In this document: piece after piece, positions 10,009 through 19,734 of the stretch
How positions within the stretch are numbered: position 1 is the stretch's first letter
How the letters are laid out: each line of letters begins with the position of its first letter
Notes under the pieces: generated by a model
The model's input: only the letters and a program-made list of their open reading frames with translations
Told to the model about the DNA's origin: nothing
The model's database searches: none
Made by a program: the position numbers and the translations under genes
Assembly: GCA_020047755.1 (NCBI GenBank)
Contig: JAIFNL010000003.1
Span: 1 to 55,167, forward strand
Reading direction: 5' to 3'
DNA: 55,167 nt
Origin: Bacteroidota bacterium
Lineage (GTDB): Bacteria > Bacteroidota > Bacteroidia > Bacteroidales > JAIFNL01

Positions 10009-11706
10009 TTATAAACTATATTTTCTTTTTCGTATAAAAAACAAGATGACTGCAAACATTAAAATGACTAAAACTGGAAGTAATACATTGATTACTTGCC
10101 ATTTAGTTCTTTCTGATTGTATGCGCTGTTTATCGAGCAACCGCAATTGAAGTTCGCGCATACGTAGTTTCATAAGTGCCGAATCGCCACACAGATAGTT
10201 TACTGCATTGAGTAAAAATTCTTTGTTTCCTTCGTAGCGCAAGCCCGAATTGCGGTCGTAGCCAAGCGGAAAAACTTCGCCATTTGAAGCCACTTCGTTG
10301 CGAGCTATGTCGCCGTCGCCAGCTACAATAATTTTTGTGTCTTTGCTTTTGGTTTTGAAATTGGGAATTTGGTTTGCCAAATGAGAAATATTTCGGTTTT
10401 TGTAAAGCGATTCAAAACTGCCCTCAAGTAAAACGGCAAAAGGCAAATTGGGCTTGTTGAAAGCATTCGGGTCGGGTTGTTTTCCTATTATTTCGAGGCT
10501 CAAACGCACAGGAACGTGGGCTTCGCGTGCATATTTCGAGCTTTTTAGCAAAACGGTTCTTTTTATTTCCTTGCTATCGCCTACCGTATCTACTGTGCTC
10601 GCAAATTGGGTTTTGATGGAGTTTAAGTATTTGGTTATGAAATGCTTATTGTCCGAACGAATTTCGGGATAATAGAGCCAAGGAAAAAGTTCAATTCCTT
10701 GGTTACTATTGGCGCGACTTGTCAAACCAATAGGCGCACAAGTCAAGTCCATGAGTAGCGTTGGATTTACTCTTGCTCCATACTTAAATAGCTGATCACT
10801 AATATTATATTCAGTCGCCATAGCCAAAGCCGAAGGTGCAGTAGCTAAGCTATCCATCGACGCATTTACGCCATCTACTAGCCAAAGTACTTTTCCTCCG
10901 TTCATAATGTATTGGTCTATAACGAATTTGTCTTCTTCTGAAAATGCTTTGGTTGGATTTGCTATAATGATGGCTTTAAATTCGTCGATTATTCCCAATT
11001 TTCCGCCCAAAATCCCTGTTTGAACTTCGTAATATTCTGAAAGTGTACGAGTTATGTCAACTAATTCGTACTCATGCAACTCGCCGTGCCCTTGAATGAA
11101 TGCTATTTTTTGGCTTTCGTCGGCAGTGAGCTTTCTAATTGCGTTAGTAAATTCATATTCAAGTGATTGTATCGAATTGTTCAGATTTTGTTCGGCAGTT
11201 TGTCCCTTTGTATTTTTTAAAAAATTGATAGGAACTTCTTTGGCATTATAAATTAGTATAGCACCAGGGAAAATAATTTGCTTGCTTTCTTTTCCTTCGC
11301 TATCTTTGTCGTTCAAATCTATTGGTAAAATTCCTTTTTCGTTGAGTTGTGTAAATATCTGTTTACGAACTTCTTTATCGGGATTTTCGCTAGGATTGAT
11401 AAATTCGTAATTTAGATTGTTGCCAGAATAAACTCCAAACTCATCAAGTATTTCTCTAATGCTTCGCTGTAACTGTTTGAATCCAGGCGGCAAACCTTCG
11501 CCATCGAGATAAATTTTTATATAAATGCCTTCTTTGTTTTTTTCGAGCAAATCAATTGTGCTTTGCGAAAGGGTGTAACGTTTTTCGGAAGTCAAATCAA
11601 TTCTAAAAAAAACAAATGATGAAATATAAATAAGTAAAAATACCACAACTATAAAAGTTAAAAGACTTAGAAAGTTGTTCTGTTTCAAATTGTTAGAATT
11701 TTTCAT
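10009..11706 (-). CDS. gldG: Gliding motility-associated ABC-type protein GldG
   Basis: FFRIDLTSEKRYTLSQSTIDLL, IYIKIYLDGEGLPPGFKQLQRSIREILDEF, AFIQGHGELHEYELVDITRTLSEYY, C-terminal TM. Confidence 0.85.
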   Translation of the reverse strand: MKNSNNLKQNNFLSLLTFIVVVFLLIYISSFVFFRIDLTSEKRYTLSQSTIDLLEKNKEGIYIKIYLDGEGLPPGFKQLQRSIREILDEFGVYSGNNLNYEFINPSENPDKEVRKQIFTQLNEKGILPIDLNDKDSEGKESKQIIFPGAILIYNAKEVPINFLKNTKGQTAEQNLNNSIQSLEYEFTNAIRKLTADESQKIAFIQGHGELHEYELVDITRTLSEYYEVQTGILGGKLGIIDEFKAIIIANPTKAFSEEDKFVIDQYIMNGGKVLWLVDGVNASMDSLATAPSALAMATEYNISDQLFKYGARVNPTLLMDLTCAPIGLTSRANSNQGIELFPWLYYPEIRSDNKHFITKYLNSIKTQFASTVDTVGDSKEIKRTVLLKSSKYAREAHVPVRLSLEIIGKQPDPNAFNKPNLPFAVLLEGSFESLYKNRNISHLANQIPNFKTKSKDTKIIVAGDGDIARNEVASNGEVFPLGYDRNSGLRYEGNKEFLLNAVNYLCGDSALMKLRMRELQLRLLDKQRIQSERTKWQVINVLLPVLVILMFAVILFFIRKRKYSL

Positions 11707-11769
11707 GTGCTTTTGAAAAAAAATTAGAAATCCAGTTTATTTATTTCTTTTCTACCTAAATATTGAAGG

Positions 11770-11800
11770 CAAATTTACAAAAAAACTTTTGAAAATGCAA
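11770..11800 (-). promoter_or_regulatory. Bacteroidota-type promoter upstream of gldG
   Basis: On the minus strand: TTG-N20-TAAATTTG (consensus TTTG...TAnnTTTG), ~64 nt before the gldG ATG. Confidence 0.6.
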
Positions 11801-11801
11801 T

Positions 11802-13454
11802 TTACTTGCCTAAGCAATACAAAAATCCAGAACTATTCGATGCAATATAAATTTTTCCGTTCCAAACGATGGGCGAAGCTTCAAAAGTTCCTTTCATAAA
11901 TGCTAACTGTTTGAATTTTAAATCTTTATCGTGTTCAAATAAATACAATCCGGTATAAGTGGCTACAATAATTTTGTTGCCTACGATAATGGGCGAGGAG
12001 ATTGTAGGTCCTACATTTTTCTTAAAAACCAGTTCTGGCGTTGGATACATTGTTTTGGCATCAGTTCCTACCACTTTCTCGGTTGCAAGTTTTTGATGAT
12101 TTACTACGTACAAATTACCATCAATTCCACTAAAAACAGCTAAATGTGGTTCATTTTCGCCAACATAAGCGTCATTTACAGCAGCCGAGCCAATAATTCC
12201 TCCAGCCCAAGTAAAGTAGGTTTTGTTTTCGGTCGGAAAAAACCATTCAACAGCTTCGTCGCCTGTTTTTGATGGGTTTAGTTTGTAAACTCCGCCTTTT
12301 CCTGCAATGTACTCTTTTTCAACTGTGATTATCAAGCAATTATCGTCTGTTGCCGGTGGAGTGCCGTCCATGTCTGCGCCAATATAAAAATCCCAGTCTA
12401 ATTTTCCGGTTTTCATGTTGTAACCGTAAACGTGTCCTGAGCCGGTTGTTGAGAAAATACGGTCGCCCAAGAGAGTAGGAGAGGATTCGGTAACTAAATT
12501 TCCGCCGTGTGTCGATTTATCTTTTTCGGTATAAAGTGGAAGTTGTTTGTAGATTTTGGGTTGCAACATTCCGGTTTTCATTTCGGCAAATTGTGGGTCG
12601 GGATTGAAAACCGTAAATAAGCCATTTTCTAAGCCAATGTAAGCTGTATCGCCCACGCCCAAAGCCGAACCGTCCACATCGCGCGAATAACTTGCCGTTT
12701 TTTCGCTGTTCATGCGCCAAAGTTCTTTGCCAGTTAAAAACGAAACGCCTCTAAAACTAGGTGCAACTGCCGAGTTGCCTACTTCGCCGCGACGGCTACC
12801 TTGCATTACAACAACTCTTTCCTCTTCAGTACGTGCATTTTTGTTGATAAAAACTGTTCCTGTGCCTTTTAAAATATCGTCGAATTTGTATTTCCAAATT
12901 ACTTCGCCTGTTTGAGCGTTTATTTTGCGCAAATGATAATCAAATGCTCCTTGAATTAGGTACGTAACATTCTTATCTACAACTACTAACGGTTGTCCAG
13001 TCCAACCTGCACCTGTCCAAACGTACATTTTTCCGTAGGCAAAACTTCTTCCTGAGCCAAGGCTCAATTTCCAATTTTCGTCGAGGTTAGAAGGTGCGTA
13101 ATTTCCGTAATAATTTCGAGCTTCGCCTCCTCTAAATGATGGCACAACTAATTGAATACCAGAAAGTTCTTTTATTTTCTCTTTGGCTAAACCAATCAAA
13201 CCCGATTCGGGGTAGTTTTGAACGAAAAATTCAAAGGCTTCGATGGTATTTACTTTTGAAATGCTATCGAAAATGAGTGAATCTCTGATAACTATCGCTT
13301 TTTCGAGCTCGCCGTCCGATGGATTTGATTTGATAAATTCTTCTATTTCGCCAATACTTTTTGCTTTCGATTCAGCTAATGCTTCTGTTCCTGAATTGCA
13401 AGCAACTGCTAAGAGCATCGAAATTGTTAGAAAACCTATAACTAATTTGTTCAT
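11802..13454 (-). CDS. PQQ-like beta-propeller lipoprotein
   Basis: Lipobox LLAVAC; repeated blades (LRKINAQTGEVIWKYKFD, FLTGKELWRMN, YGYNMKTGKLDWDFYIG). Confidence 0.85.
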   Translation of the reverse strand: MNKLVIGFLTISMLLAVACNSGTEALAESKAKSIGEIEEFIKSNPSDGELEKAIVIRDSLIFDSISKVNTIEAFEFFVQNYPESGLIGLAKEKIKELSGIQLVVPSFRGGEARNYYGNYAPSNLDENWKLSLGSGRSFAYGKMYVWTGAGWTGQPLVVVDKNVTYLIQGAFDYHLRKINAQTGEVIWKYKFDDILKGTGTVFINKNARTEEERVVVMQGSRRGEVGNSAVAPSFRGVSFLTGKELWRMNSEKTASYSRDVDGSALGVGDTAYIGLENGLFTVFNPDPQFAEMKTGMLQPKIYKQLPLYTEKDKSTHGGNLVTESSPTLLGDRIFSTTGSGHVYGYNMKTGKLDWDFYIGADMDGTPPATDDNCLIITVEKEYIAGKGGVYKLNPSKTGDEAVEWFFPTENKTYFTWAGGIIGSAAVNDAYVGENEPHLAVFSGIDGNLYVVNHQKLATEKVVGTDAKTMYPTPELVFKKNVGPTISSPIIVGNKIIVATYTGLYLFEHDKDLKFKQLAFMKGTFEASPIVWNGKIYIASNSSGFLYCLGK

Positions 13455-13477
13455 TTTTTTTGTTTGTGTATAAAATT

Positions 13478-14428
13478 TTAATTCTTTTTGTAAATATATT
13501 TGCCTTTGCTATCAACTGTAAAAGCTTGTAATTGTTTATGTTGTTCAAAATATTGATAATTTTCTTTCATATTTTCCCAAAGTGCAATTCGTTTTGCATC
13601 GTCTTTGTATTTTGGGTCAGACGAATATTTTTTGAAATTTTCTTCTGTCATTCTATAAGGATAGTTGTGAACAGGTACTTGGCTGATTCCCTTTGCTTTA
13701 GCTTCAACTGCAAAAATATATATTTCTTTAATATCTTCATCGGTAAAAGGCGTGCAATACGTTGAAAAACAACCTCCATGAATTGCAATATCGCCTCCAC
13801 TTCTGCCTCGCTTCTTGTCCGATTCGTTAGGGAAATTTATTTCCAAACGTAGCATATATGGGCTAAATGGATAAAAATTAGCTATGTAATAAAAACTTTC
13901 GGGCACTAATAAATCAATGCCACGCAGCTTGTCTGTATTTTTTGTAACGCACAAATTATAGGTCTTTATGAGTTGGTAAGTTAGATTATTCTTTCTGTCT
14001 TTTGCCCAAATTTCTAGAATTTGCTCACTTTTTATTACACGAATGAAGGTTTCGAGTGTTTCGTAGTCAATTTCTTTCGATTTTAACAGTTCCTTTACGA
14101 GAGGTTCTTTTTCTGAGTAAGCTAATTTTGCATTCTCCCATTTTAATTGGGTTTGCTTAAATTTCAAATCTGGTTTTACCGTATCAAGCTCATTTCTAAG
14201 CTTTAAAATAGTATCTGTAAATTCCGATTTTGGATATTTTTTTATAAAAGCATTGTAAGCTTCAATAGTTCCGGTTTCTTTAGCTTTTTTGCAATCGCCC
14301 CTAATTTCGTCGGGTTGAGTTATTGCTTCTTTTATTTGTTTGTTATCAATAGTTTGAGAGTTTGAGTTGCACGAAATTAGTACAAATGAGAGTGAGGCTA
14401 AAAGACCTAAAATTTTGATTGTTTTCAT
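13478..14428 (-). CDS. L,D-transpeptidase (YkuD/YafK-like) lipoprotein
   Basis: Lipobox LISC; GDIAIHGGCFSTYCTPFTDEDIKEIYIFA matches the YafK-type H-G-x-C-x(4)-C layout. Confidence 0.8.
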   Translation of the reverse strand: MKTIKILGLLASLSFVLISCNSNSQTIDNKQIKEAITQPDEIRGDCKKAKETGTIEAYNAFIKKYPKSEFTDTILKLRNELDTVKPDLKFKQTQLKWENAKLAYSEKEPLVKELLKSKEIDYETLETFIRVIKSEQILEIWAKDRKNNLTYQLIKTYNLCVTKNTDKLRGIDLLVPESFYYIANFYPFSPYMLRLEINFPNESDKKRGRSGGDIAIHGGCFSTYCTPFTDEDIKEIYIFAVEAKAKGISQVPVHNYPYRMTEENFKKYSSDPKYKDDAKRIALWENMKENYQYFEQHKQLQAFTVDSKGKYIYKKN

Positions 14429-14463
14429 ATTTTATTTTAGAATTTTTTGTTACAAATGCGCTG

Positions 14464-14471
14464 CAAATTTA
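14464..14471 (-). promoter_or_regulatory. Possible -7 element (TAAATTTG) upstream of the L,D-transpeptidase gene
   Basis: TAAATTTG on minus strand, ~36 nt before ATG; no well-spaced -33 TTG. Confidence 0.35.
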
Positions 14472-14489
14472 GATAAATTTGTTTCAAAA

Positions 14490-14522
14490 AAAAACCCCGA
14501 GCTTATTTGGCGCGGGGTTTTT
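14490..14522 (-). terminator. Rho-independent terminator after M23 peptidase gene
   Basis: AACCCCG/CGGGGTT stem flanked by A-tract and T-tract on the plus strand, so functional on the minus strand. Confidence 0.75.
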
Positions 14523-14541
14523 CTATTTTTTTTATGAGAAA

Positions 14542-15531
14542 TTATTTTTTTTCTTCAAAAACGTGTGTGTCTTCGCTCGATGAGTTTTCTATCATTTTGT
14601 CATATTCTTCGTCACTCAAATCGTTGTAATAATAATTTACTGGATTTACGTGAGTATCGTTTTTCTTTACTTCGTAGTGCAAATGCGAGCTTGTAGATAA
14701 ACCGGTGTTTCCAACCAAGCCTATTACATCGCCTCGTTTTACGCGTTGTCCTTCTTTTACTAAGAATTTGCTTAAATGCCCGTAAACTGTTTCGTATCCA
14801 TAACCGTGGTTGATAATTACGTTTGTACCTAAGCCACCGTGCCAAGCGGCATCAGCTCTTTGTACTACGCCATCGCCGGCTGCATATACTTTGGTTCCGG
14901 TTTCTGCACTTAAATCTACGCCATAGTGCATGCGCACGAATTTCAAAATTGGGTGCATTCTCATGCCAAAAGGCGAACCAAAACGAATCAAATCTTTGCT
15001 GGCAATAGGTCTAATCGCTGGAATGCACGATAGCATTTTGTCTTTTTCTTTGATTCTTTTTACTAGTTCGTCATACGATTTTGATTGAACATAAAGCTGT
15101 TTGGAAAGCTTGCTCATGTGTATATTTAAACCTATGAGTAGTTCTGAATTTTCGTATCCTTGTAGTTCTGTAAACTGTTCGGTACCTCCATAACCTGCAT
15201 TTCTTATCGATTGTGGTATTGGGTCGGCTTCGAATATAGGGCGGTATTTAAAATCGTCTCTGTTTTGAATTTCTGCTAAAACTGTTGCTGATTTTTGCAG
15301 TTTTGATTGTAATAGGTCGTATTTAATTAGTATTTTTTTATTTTCCGATTTGAGCTGTTGCAAACTAGGAGAATCGATAGTATTGAATGCAATTAGAAAA
15401 AATACAATTCCGATGAGTAAACTAATGCCTGATTGTGAAACTAATTTTTTTAAGATGTCTTCTAAAAAGCTAAATTCAACTTTCTTGAAACTTAATGTCT
15501 CCGGATTGAAATGATACTTACTTTTTCGCAT
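14542..15531 (-). CDS. M23 family metallopeptidase, membrane-anchored
   Basis: GSPFGMRMHPILKFVRMHYGVDLSAETGTKVYA...HGYGYETVYGHLS...GLVGNTGLSTSSHLHYEV. Confidence 0.92.
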   Translation of the reverse strand: MRKSKYHFNPETLSFKKVEFSFLEDILKKLVSQSGISLLIGIVFFLIAFNTIDSPSLQQLKSENKKILIKYDLLQSKLQKSATVLAEIQNRDDFKYRPIFEADPIPQSIRNAGYGGTEQFTELQGYENSELLIGLNIHMSKLSKQLYVQSKSYDELVKRIKEKDKMLSCIPAIRPIASKDLIRFGSPFGMRMHPILKFVRMHYGVDLSAETGTKVYAAGDGVVQRADAAWHGGLGTNVIINHGYGYETVYGHLSKFLVKEGQRVKRGDVIGLVGNTGLSTSSHLHYEVKKNDTHVNPVNYYYNDLSDEEYDKMIENSSSEDTHVFEEKK

Positions 15532-15649
15532 AATTTTAATTTGTTTTAGACTCGCTAAAAAACACTGTGAGAGGGTTTAGATTTTTTAGCTTAATTTCTT
15601 TAACCAATGTCTGTATATAACGATATTGACATTTTAATTTTTCTTCGTG

Positions 15650-15682
15650 CAAATATAGTTATATGTATTATTAATATCCAAA
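15650..15682 (-). promoter_or_regulatory. Bacteroidota-type promoter upstream of M23 peptidase gene
   Basis: Minus strand TTTG-N21-TATATTTG; implies a ~110-nt 5' UTR. Confidence 0.5.
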
Positions 15683-15880
15683 TTATTTAATCAAAAATTA
15701 ATAAATTGTTGATAACTTTTGCATTTTATTCATCAAAATGGTCTATTTTTTTGGGTATATTTAACATTTATTTAACAAATAATTATCTGCATAAAATGCA
15801 ATATTACAATTAGTTATCTTTGATTTATTTACATTAAAATAATAGAATTTATTTAATTTTATTATTATTGTTAATTTTTT

Positions 15881-16687
15881 TTATTTTAATGTCGAATTTT
15901 TGCTATTTAAAAACAAATTTGGGTTCGTAGCTATTCCATTTTTCCTTATTTCGAAATGTAAATGCGAAGTTGTTGATAATCCTGTATTACCAACATTTCC
16001 TATGAAATCGCCTTTATTTACTAGCTGTCCCTTTTTTATTAAAATCTTACTCAAATGCGCATATCTTGTCTCAAAAGAAGCGGTATGTTTAATGATAATT
16101 ACTTTCCCGTAGCCGCTCATTGTGCCTGCTTCAGTAACTACTCCAGTGCCTGATGCATAGACATTTACGCCGTGCGGCGAGTCGAAATCAACCCCCTCGT
16201 GAATTCGGCTACCGCGCAAAATTGGGTGCTTTCGGTTGCCAAAAGGAGAGGCTATTTTTGAATATTTTTTATCTACCGGTAAAAAATCAGGAAAATAGCT
16301 TGCTGCATTTTCGCTTGCTCGCTTTTTAGAAAGGCTTGTTAATATCCTTTTGAGGTCTTTCTGTTTTGTATATATATAAGGAGTAAAATTTTTTGATTCT
16401 AATTTGCTTGTAACTATTTTGTTATCTGCACTTTGACTTATTTTTAACGTTGTGAGAGCTTTTGTTAAAGCATTGTTTATCAGTGTTTTATCGTCTATTA
16501 CATAACAAAAATCTTCCGCAAAATATTCTTCATGATATTCGTTGGTATAAAATAAAAAGTAAAGTAAAGGTGATAGCGCTAAAAGGCTTAAAAATGAGAC
16601 AAATACTATTAATTCAAACCTCTTTTCTTTTCTGAAAAGGAAGATTTGCTTAACATTCAAATTGTATATGGACGAATAGCTTTGCAT
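15881..16687 (-). CDS. M23 family metallopeptidase, membrane-anchored
   Basis: SPFGNRKHPILRGSRIHEGVDFDSPHGVNVYASGTGVV...TRYAHLS...GNVGNTGLSTTSHLHFEI. Confidence 0.92.
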   Translation of the reverse strand: MQSYSSIYNLNVKQIFLFRKEKRFELIVFVSFLSLLALSPLLYFLFYTNEYHEEYFAEDFCYVIDDKTLINNALTKALTTLKISQSADNKIVTSKLESKNFTPYIYTKQKDLKRILTSLSKKRASENAASYFPDFLPVDKKYSKIASPFGNRKHPILRGSRIHEGVDFDSPHGVNVYASGTGVVTEAGTMSGYGKVIIIKHTASFETRYAHLSKILIKKGQLVNKGDFIGNVGNTGLSTTSHLHFEIRKNGIATNPNLFLNSKNSTLK

Positions 16688-17039
16688 GTATTTGTTTTTT
16701 TACAAATTTAATTTATTCCGATGAAAATTTAATTTTTTTTAGTTAAATGTAAATTAAATTAATTTTAATATGCTGAAAATTAAATAATTTTGTTATTTCA
16801 TACTTCTTGAGCAGTAAGTTTTTGTGAAAAAGCTAGAAAATTATTTTTTTTCACTAAAAGCTTTTTTGTATATTTGCAAGCTTTTGTATTGGTATGAAAA
16901 CGAAATTAGTATCATTGATTTTTTTGTAAATCCTTAATAATTAATTATTTTTGGTTTTAGAAAAAAATGCAACAGCTTTGAACCAAAAATATATGAAAAA
17001 ACCTATTTAATTTTATTTTAAAATATAAAACGAAAATAA

Positions 17040-19661
17040 ATGACTTCAAAAGAAATCAGAAACGAATTTTTACAATTCTTTGAAAGCAAGCAACATAAAA
17101 TAGTTCCTTCTGCACCCATGGTTATCAAAAATGACCCAACTTTGATGTTTACCAATGCTGGAATGAACCAATTTAAAGATATATTTTTGGGCAATTCGCC
17201 CATTAAATTTCCACGTATTGCCGATTCGCAAAAATGCCTCAGAGTATCGGGTAAACACAATGACCTTGAGGAAGTTGGACATGATACTTACCATCACACT
17301 ATGTTCGAGATGCTTGGAAACTGGTCGTTTGGCGATTATTTTAAGCAAGAGGCAATCGATTGGGCTTGGGAACTTTTGGTAGATAAATTCAAACTCGACC
17401 CAAATAGGCTGTATGCTACTGTTTTTGAGGGAAGTAAAGAAGAAAACTTAGAACTTGACGAAGAAGCCAAAGCGTTGTGGAAGAAATACTTACCTGACGA
17501 GCGAGTTTTGAATGGCTCAAAGAAAGACAACTTTTGGGAAATGGGTGAAACCGGACCTTGCGGACCTTGCTCTGAAATTCATATCGACTTACGCTCTGAT
17601 GAGCAACGCGCTAAAATATCTGGTGCGGAATTAGTGAATCACGACAATCCTTTGGTTATCGAAATTTGGAACTTGGTTTTTATTCAATTTAACCGAAAAG
17701 CCGATGGCAGTTTAGTTCAACTGCCTAACAAACACGTAGATACAGGAATGGGCTTTGAGCGTTTGTGCATGGCAATTCAAGGAAAAACTTCTAATTACGA
17801 TACCGATGTGTTCCAAGATATTATTCAGGAAATAGCAAAACTATCTGGAAAAAAATACGGTGAAAGTGAAAAAGTAAATATTGCTATGCGAGTAATTGCC
17901 GACCATTTGCGTACTGTTTCCTTTTCAATAGCCGATGGACAGCTGCCTTCAAATAATAAAGCAGGTTATGTGATTCGCCGTATTTTGCGTCGTGCCATTC
18001 GTTATGCATATCAATTTTTGGAAATTTCGGAGCCTTTTATCAATCGTTTAGTTCCTACACTCAAAAAAGTTATGGGAGAGGCTTATCCTGAGTTAGTTAG
18101 CCAAGAAGAAATTATTACAAAAGTTATTTTTGAAGAAGAACATTCTTTTTTGAAAACCATAGAAAAAGGCTTAGGTTTGCTCGAAAAAGTAATGAATACA
18201 ACTAAAGGCGAAAATAAAACTGAAATTAGCGGGCATATTGCTTTTGTGCTTTACGATACTTACGGTTTCCCTCTGGATTTGACCGAGTTAGTACTTCGCG
18301 AAAACAATTTGTCGCTTAATTATAAGGAATACGAAGCCGAAATGCAAATTCAAAAAAATCGCTCAAGAGATGCTGCTGCAACGCAGGAAGGCGATTGGGA
18401 AATTTTGGAAGATGTTGAAAATTCTGGTTTTGTAGGTTACGATACGTTGGAAACTGTTGTTGAGATAATTAGATATAGAGAAGTAACTCAAAAGGATAAA
18501 AAATTATATCATTTGGTTTTCAATCGTACACCTTTTTATGCCGAAAGTGGCGGGCAGGTTGGCGATTCTGGTTTTATTCAATTTAATAATCAGAAAACCG
18601 AAATTTTGGATACTCAAAACGAGCATGGAATTATCATTCACATAACCAAAGAGTTACCAAATTTTATTGATGCAAAATTTGAAGCAGTAGTGAATAAAAA
18701 TGCACGCATTTCTACTACCAACAATCACTCAGCTACGCATTTAATGCATTTGGCTTTGCGTCAGATACTTGGCACACATGTAGAGCAAAAAGGTTCGTTG
18801 GTGAATAAAGAATATTTGCGCTTCGACTTTTCGCATTTTGAAAAGCTAACCGATGAACAAATTGCTAAGGTTGAGGACTTTGTAAATGAAAAAATTAGAG
18901 AAAATATTACTCTTGATGAAAAAAGAGGAGTACCGATGGACGAAGCCAAAAAAATGGGTGCAATGGCTCTTTTTGGTGAAAAATACGGCGATTCGGTTCG
19001 CGTGATTCGTTTTGGTGAATCGACCGAGTTGTGTGGTGGAACTCACGCAAAAGCTACTGGACAAATAGGAACGTTTAAAATTATTTCCGAATCGGCTGTT
19101 GCTGCCGGAATCCGTAGAATTGAGGCAATTACTGGCGCAAAGGCAGAAGAATTTACTCGCAGCGAAAGCCTTCAACTTAAAGAAGTTAAGCAAATTTTGA
19201 AAACTTCGGGCAAAATAAGTCAAGCTATTGAAAAACTGTTAGCTGAAAATGCCGAACTTTCTAAAAAAGTTGAAGTTTTTGCCAAAGAAAAAGCCAAAAT
19301 GGAGAAAATTAGCTTATTGCAAAATATTACCAAAATTGGCGATATAAATATTGTTTCGGGAAAAATAAGTATTGATAATGCCAATTCACTCAAAGACTTA
19401 GCTTATCAAATTAAAGGTGAAGTTGAAAATTTGTTTTTGGCAATTGCCGCAGAAATAGATGGAAAACCAAATTTAGCCATTATGATTTCTGATAACTTAG
19501 TGAATGATAAGGGCTTGCATGCCGGAAATATCATTCGCGAAGCTGCAAAAGAAATGAAAGGCGGCGGCGGCGGACAGGCATTTTTTGCAACTGCCGGAGG
19601 CAAAGATGTTAGTGGAATGGAAAATGCGATAAAAAAAGCAATTTCGTTTGTAAAAGCTTAA
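17040..19661 (+). CDS. alaS: Alanyl-tRNA synthetase
   Basis: [92 protein letters not shown]. Confidence 0.98.
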   Translation: MTSKEIRNEFLQFFESKQHKIVPSAPMVIKNDPTLMFTNAGMNQFKDIFLGNSPIKFPRIADSQKCLRVSGKHNDLEEVGHDTYHHTMFEMLGNWSFGDYFKQEAIDWAWELLVDKFKLDPNRLYATVFEGSKEENLELDEEAKALWKKYLPDERVLNGSKKDNFWEMGETGPCGPCSEIHIDLRSDEQRAKISGAELVNHDNPLVIEIWNLVFIQFNRKADGSLVQLPNKHVDTGMGFERLCMAIQGKTSNYDTDVFQDIIQEIAKLSGKKYGESEKVNIAMRVIADHLRTVSFSIADGQLPSNNKAGYVIRRILRRAIRYAYQFLEISEPFINRLVPTLKKVMGEAYPELVSQEEIITKVIFEEEHSFLKTIEKGLGLLEKVMNTTKGENKTEISGHIAFVLYDTYGFPLDLTELVLRENNLSLNYKEYEAEMQIQKNRSRDAAATQEGDWEILEDVENSGFVGYDTLETVVEIIRYREVTQKDKKLYHLVFNRTPFYAESGGQVGDSGFIQFNNQKTEILDTQNEHGIIIHITKELPNFIDAKFEAVVNKNARISTTNNHSATHLMHLALRQILGTHVEQKGSLVNKEYLRFDFSHFEKLTDEQIAKVEDFVNEKIRENITLDEKRGVPMDEAKKMGAMALFGEKYGDSVRVIRFGESTELCGGTHAKATGQIGTFKIISESAVAAGIRRIEAITGAKAEEFTRSESLQLKEVKQILKTSGKISQAIEKLLAENAELSKKVEVFAKEKAKMEKISLLQNITKIGDINIVSGKISIDNANSLKDLAYQIKGEVENLFLAIAAEIDGKPNLAIMISDNLVNDKGLHAGNIIREAAKEMKGGGGGQAFFATAGGKDVSGMENAIKKAISFVKA

Positions 19662-19689
19662 TTCGATTTCTCAAGTTAGTCAATTTCAA

Positions 19690-19731
19690 CTATCCGAAAG
19701 CGTCAAAACTTTCGGATAGTTTTATTTTTTT
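19690..19731 (+). terminator. Rho-independent terminator after alaS
   Basis: Perfect 11-bp stem CTATCCGAAAG/CTTTCGGATAG followed by TTTTATTTTTT. Confidence 0.88.
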
Positions 19732-19734
19732 ACT

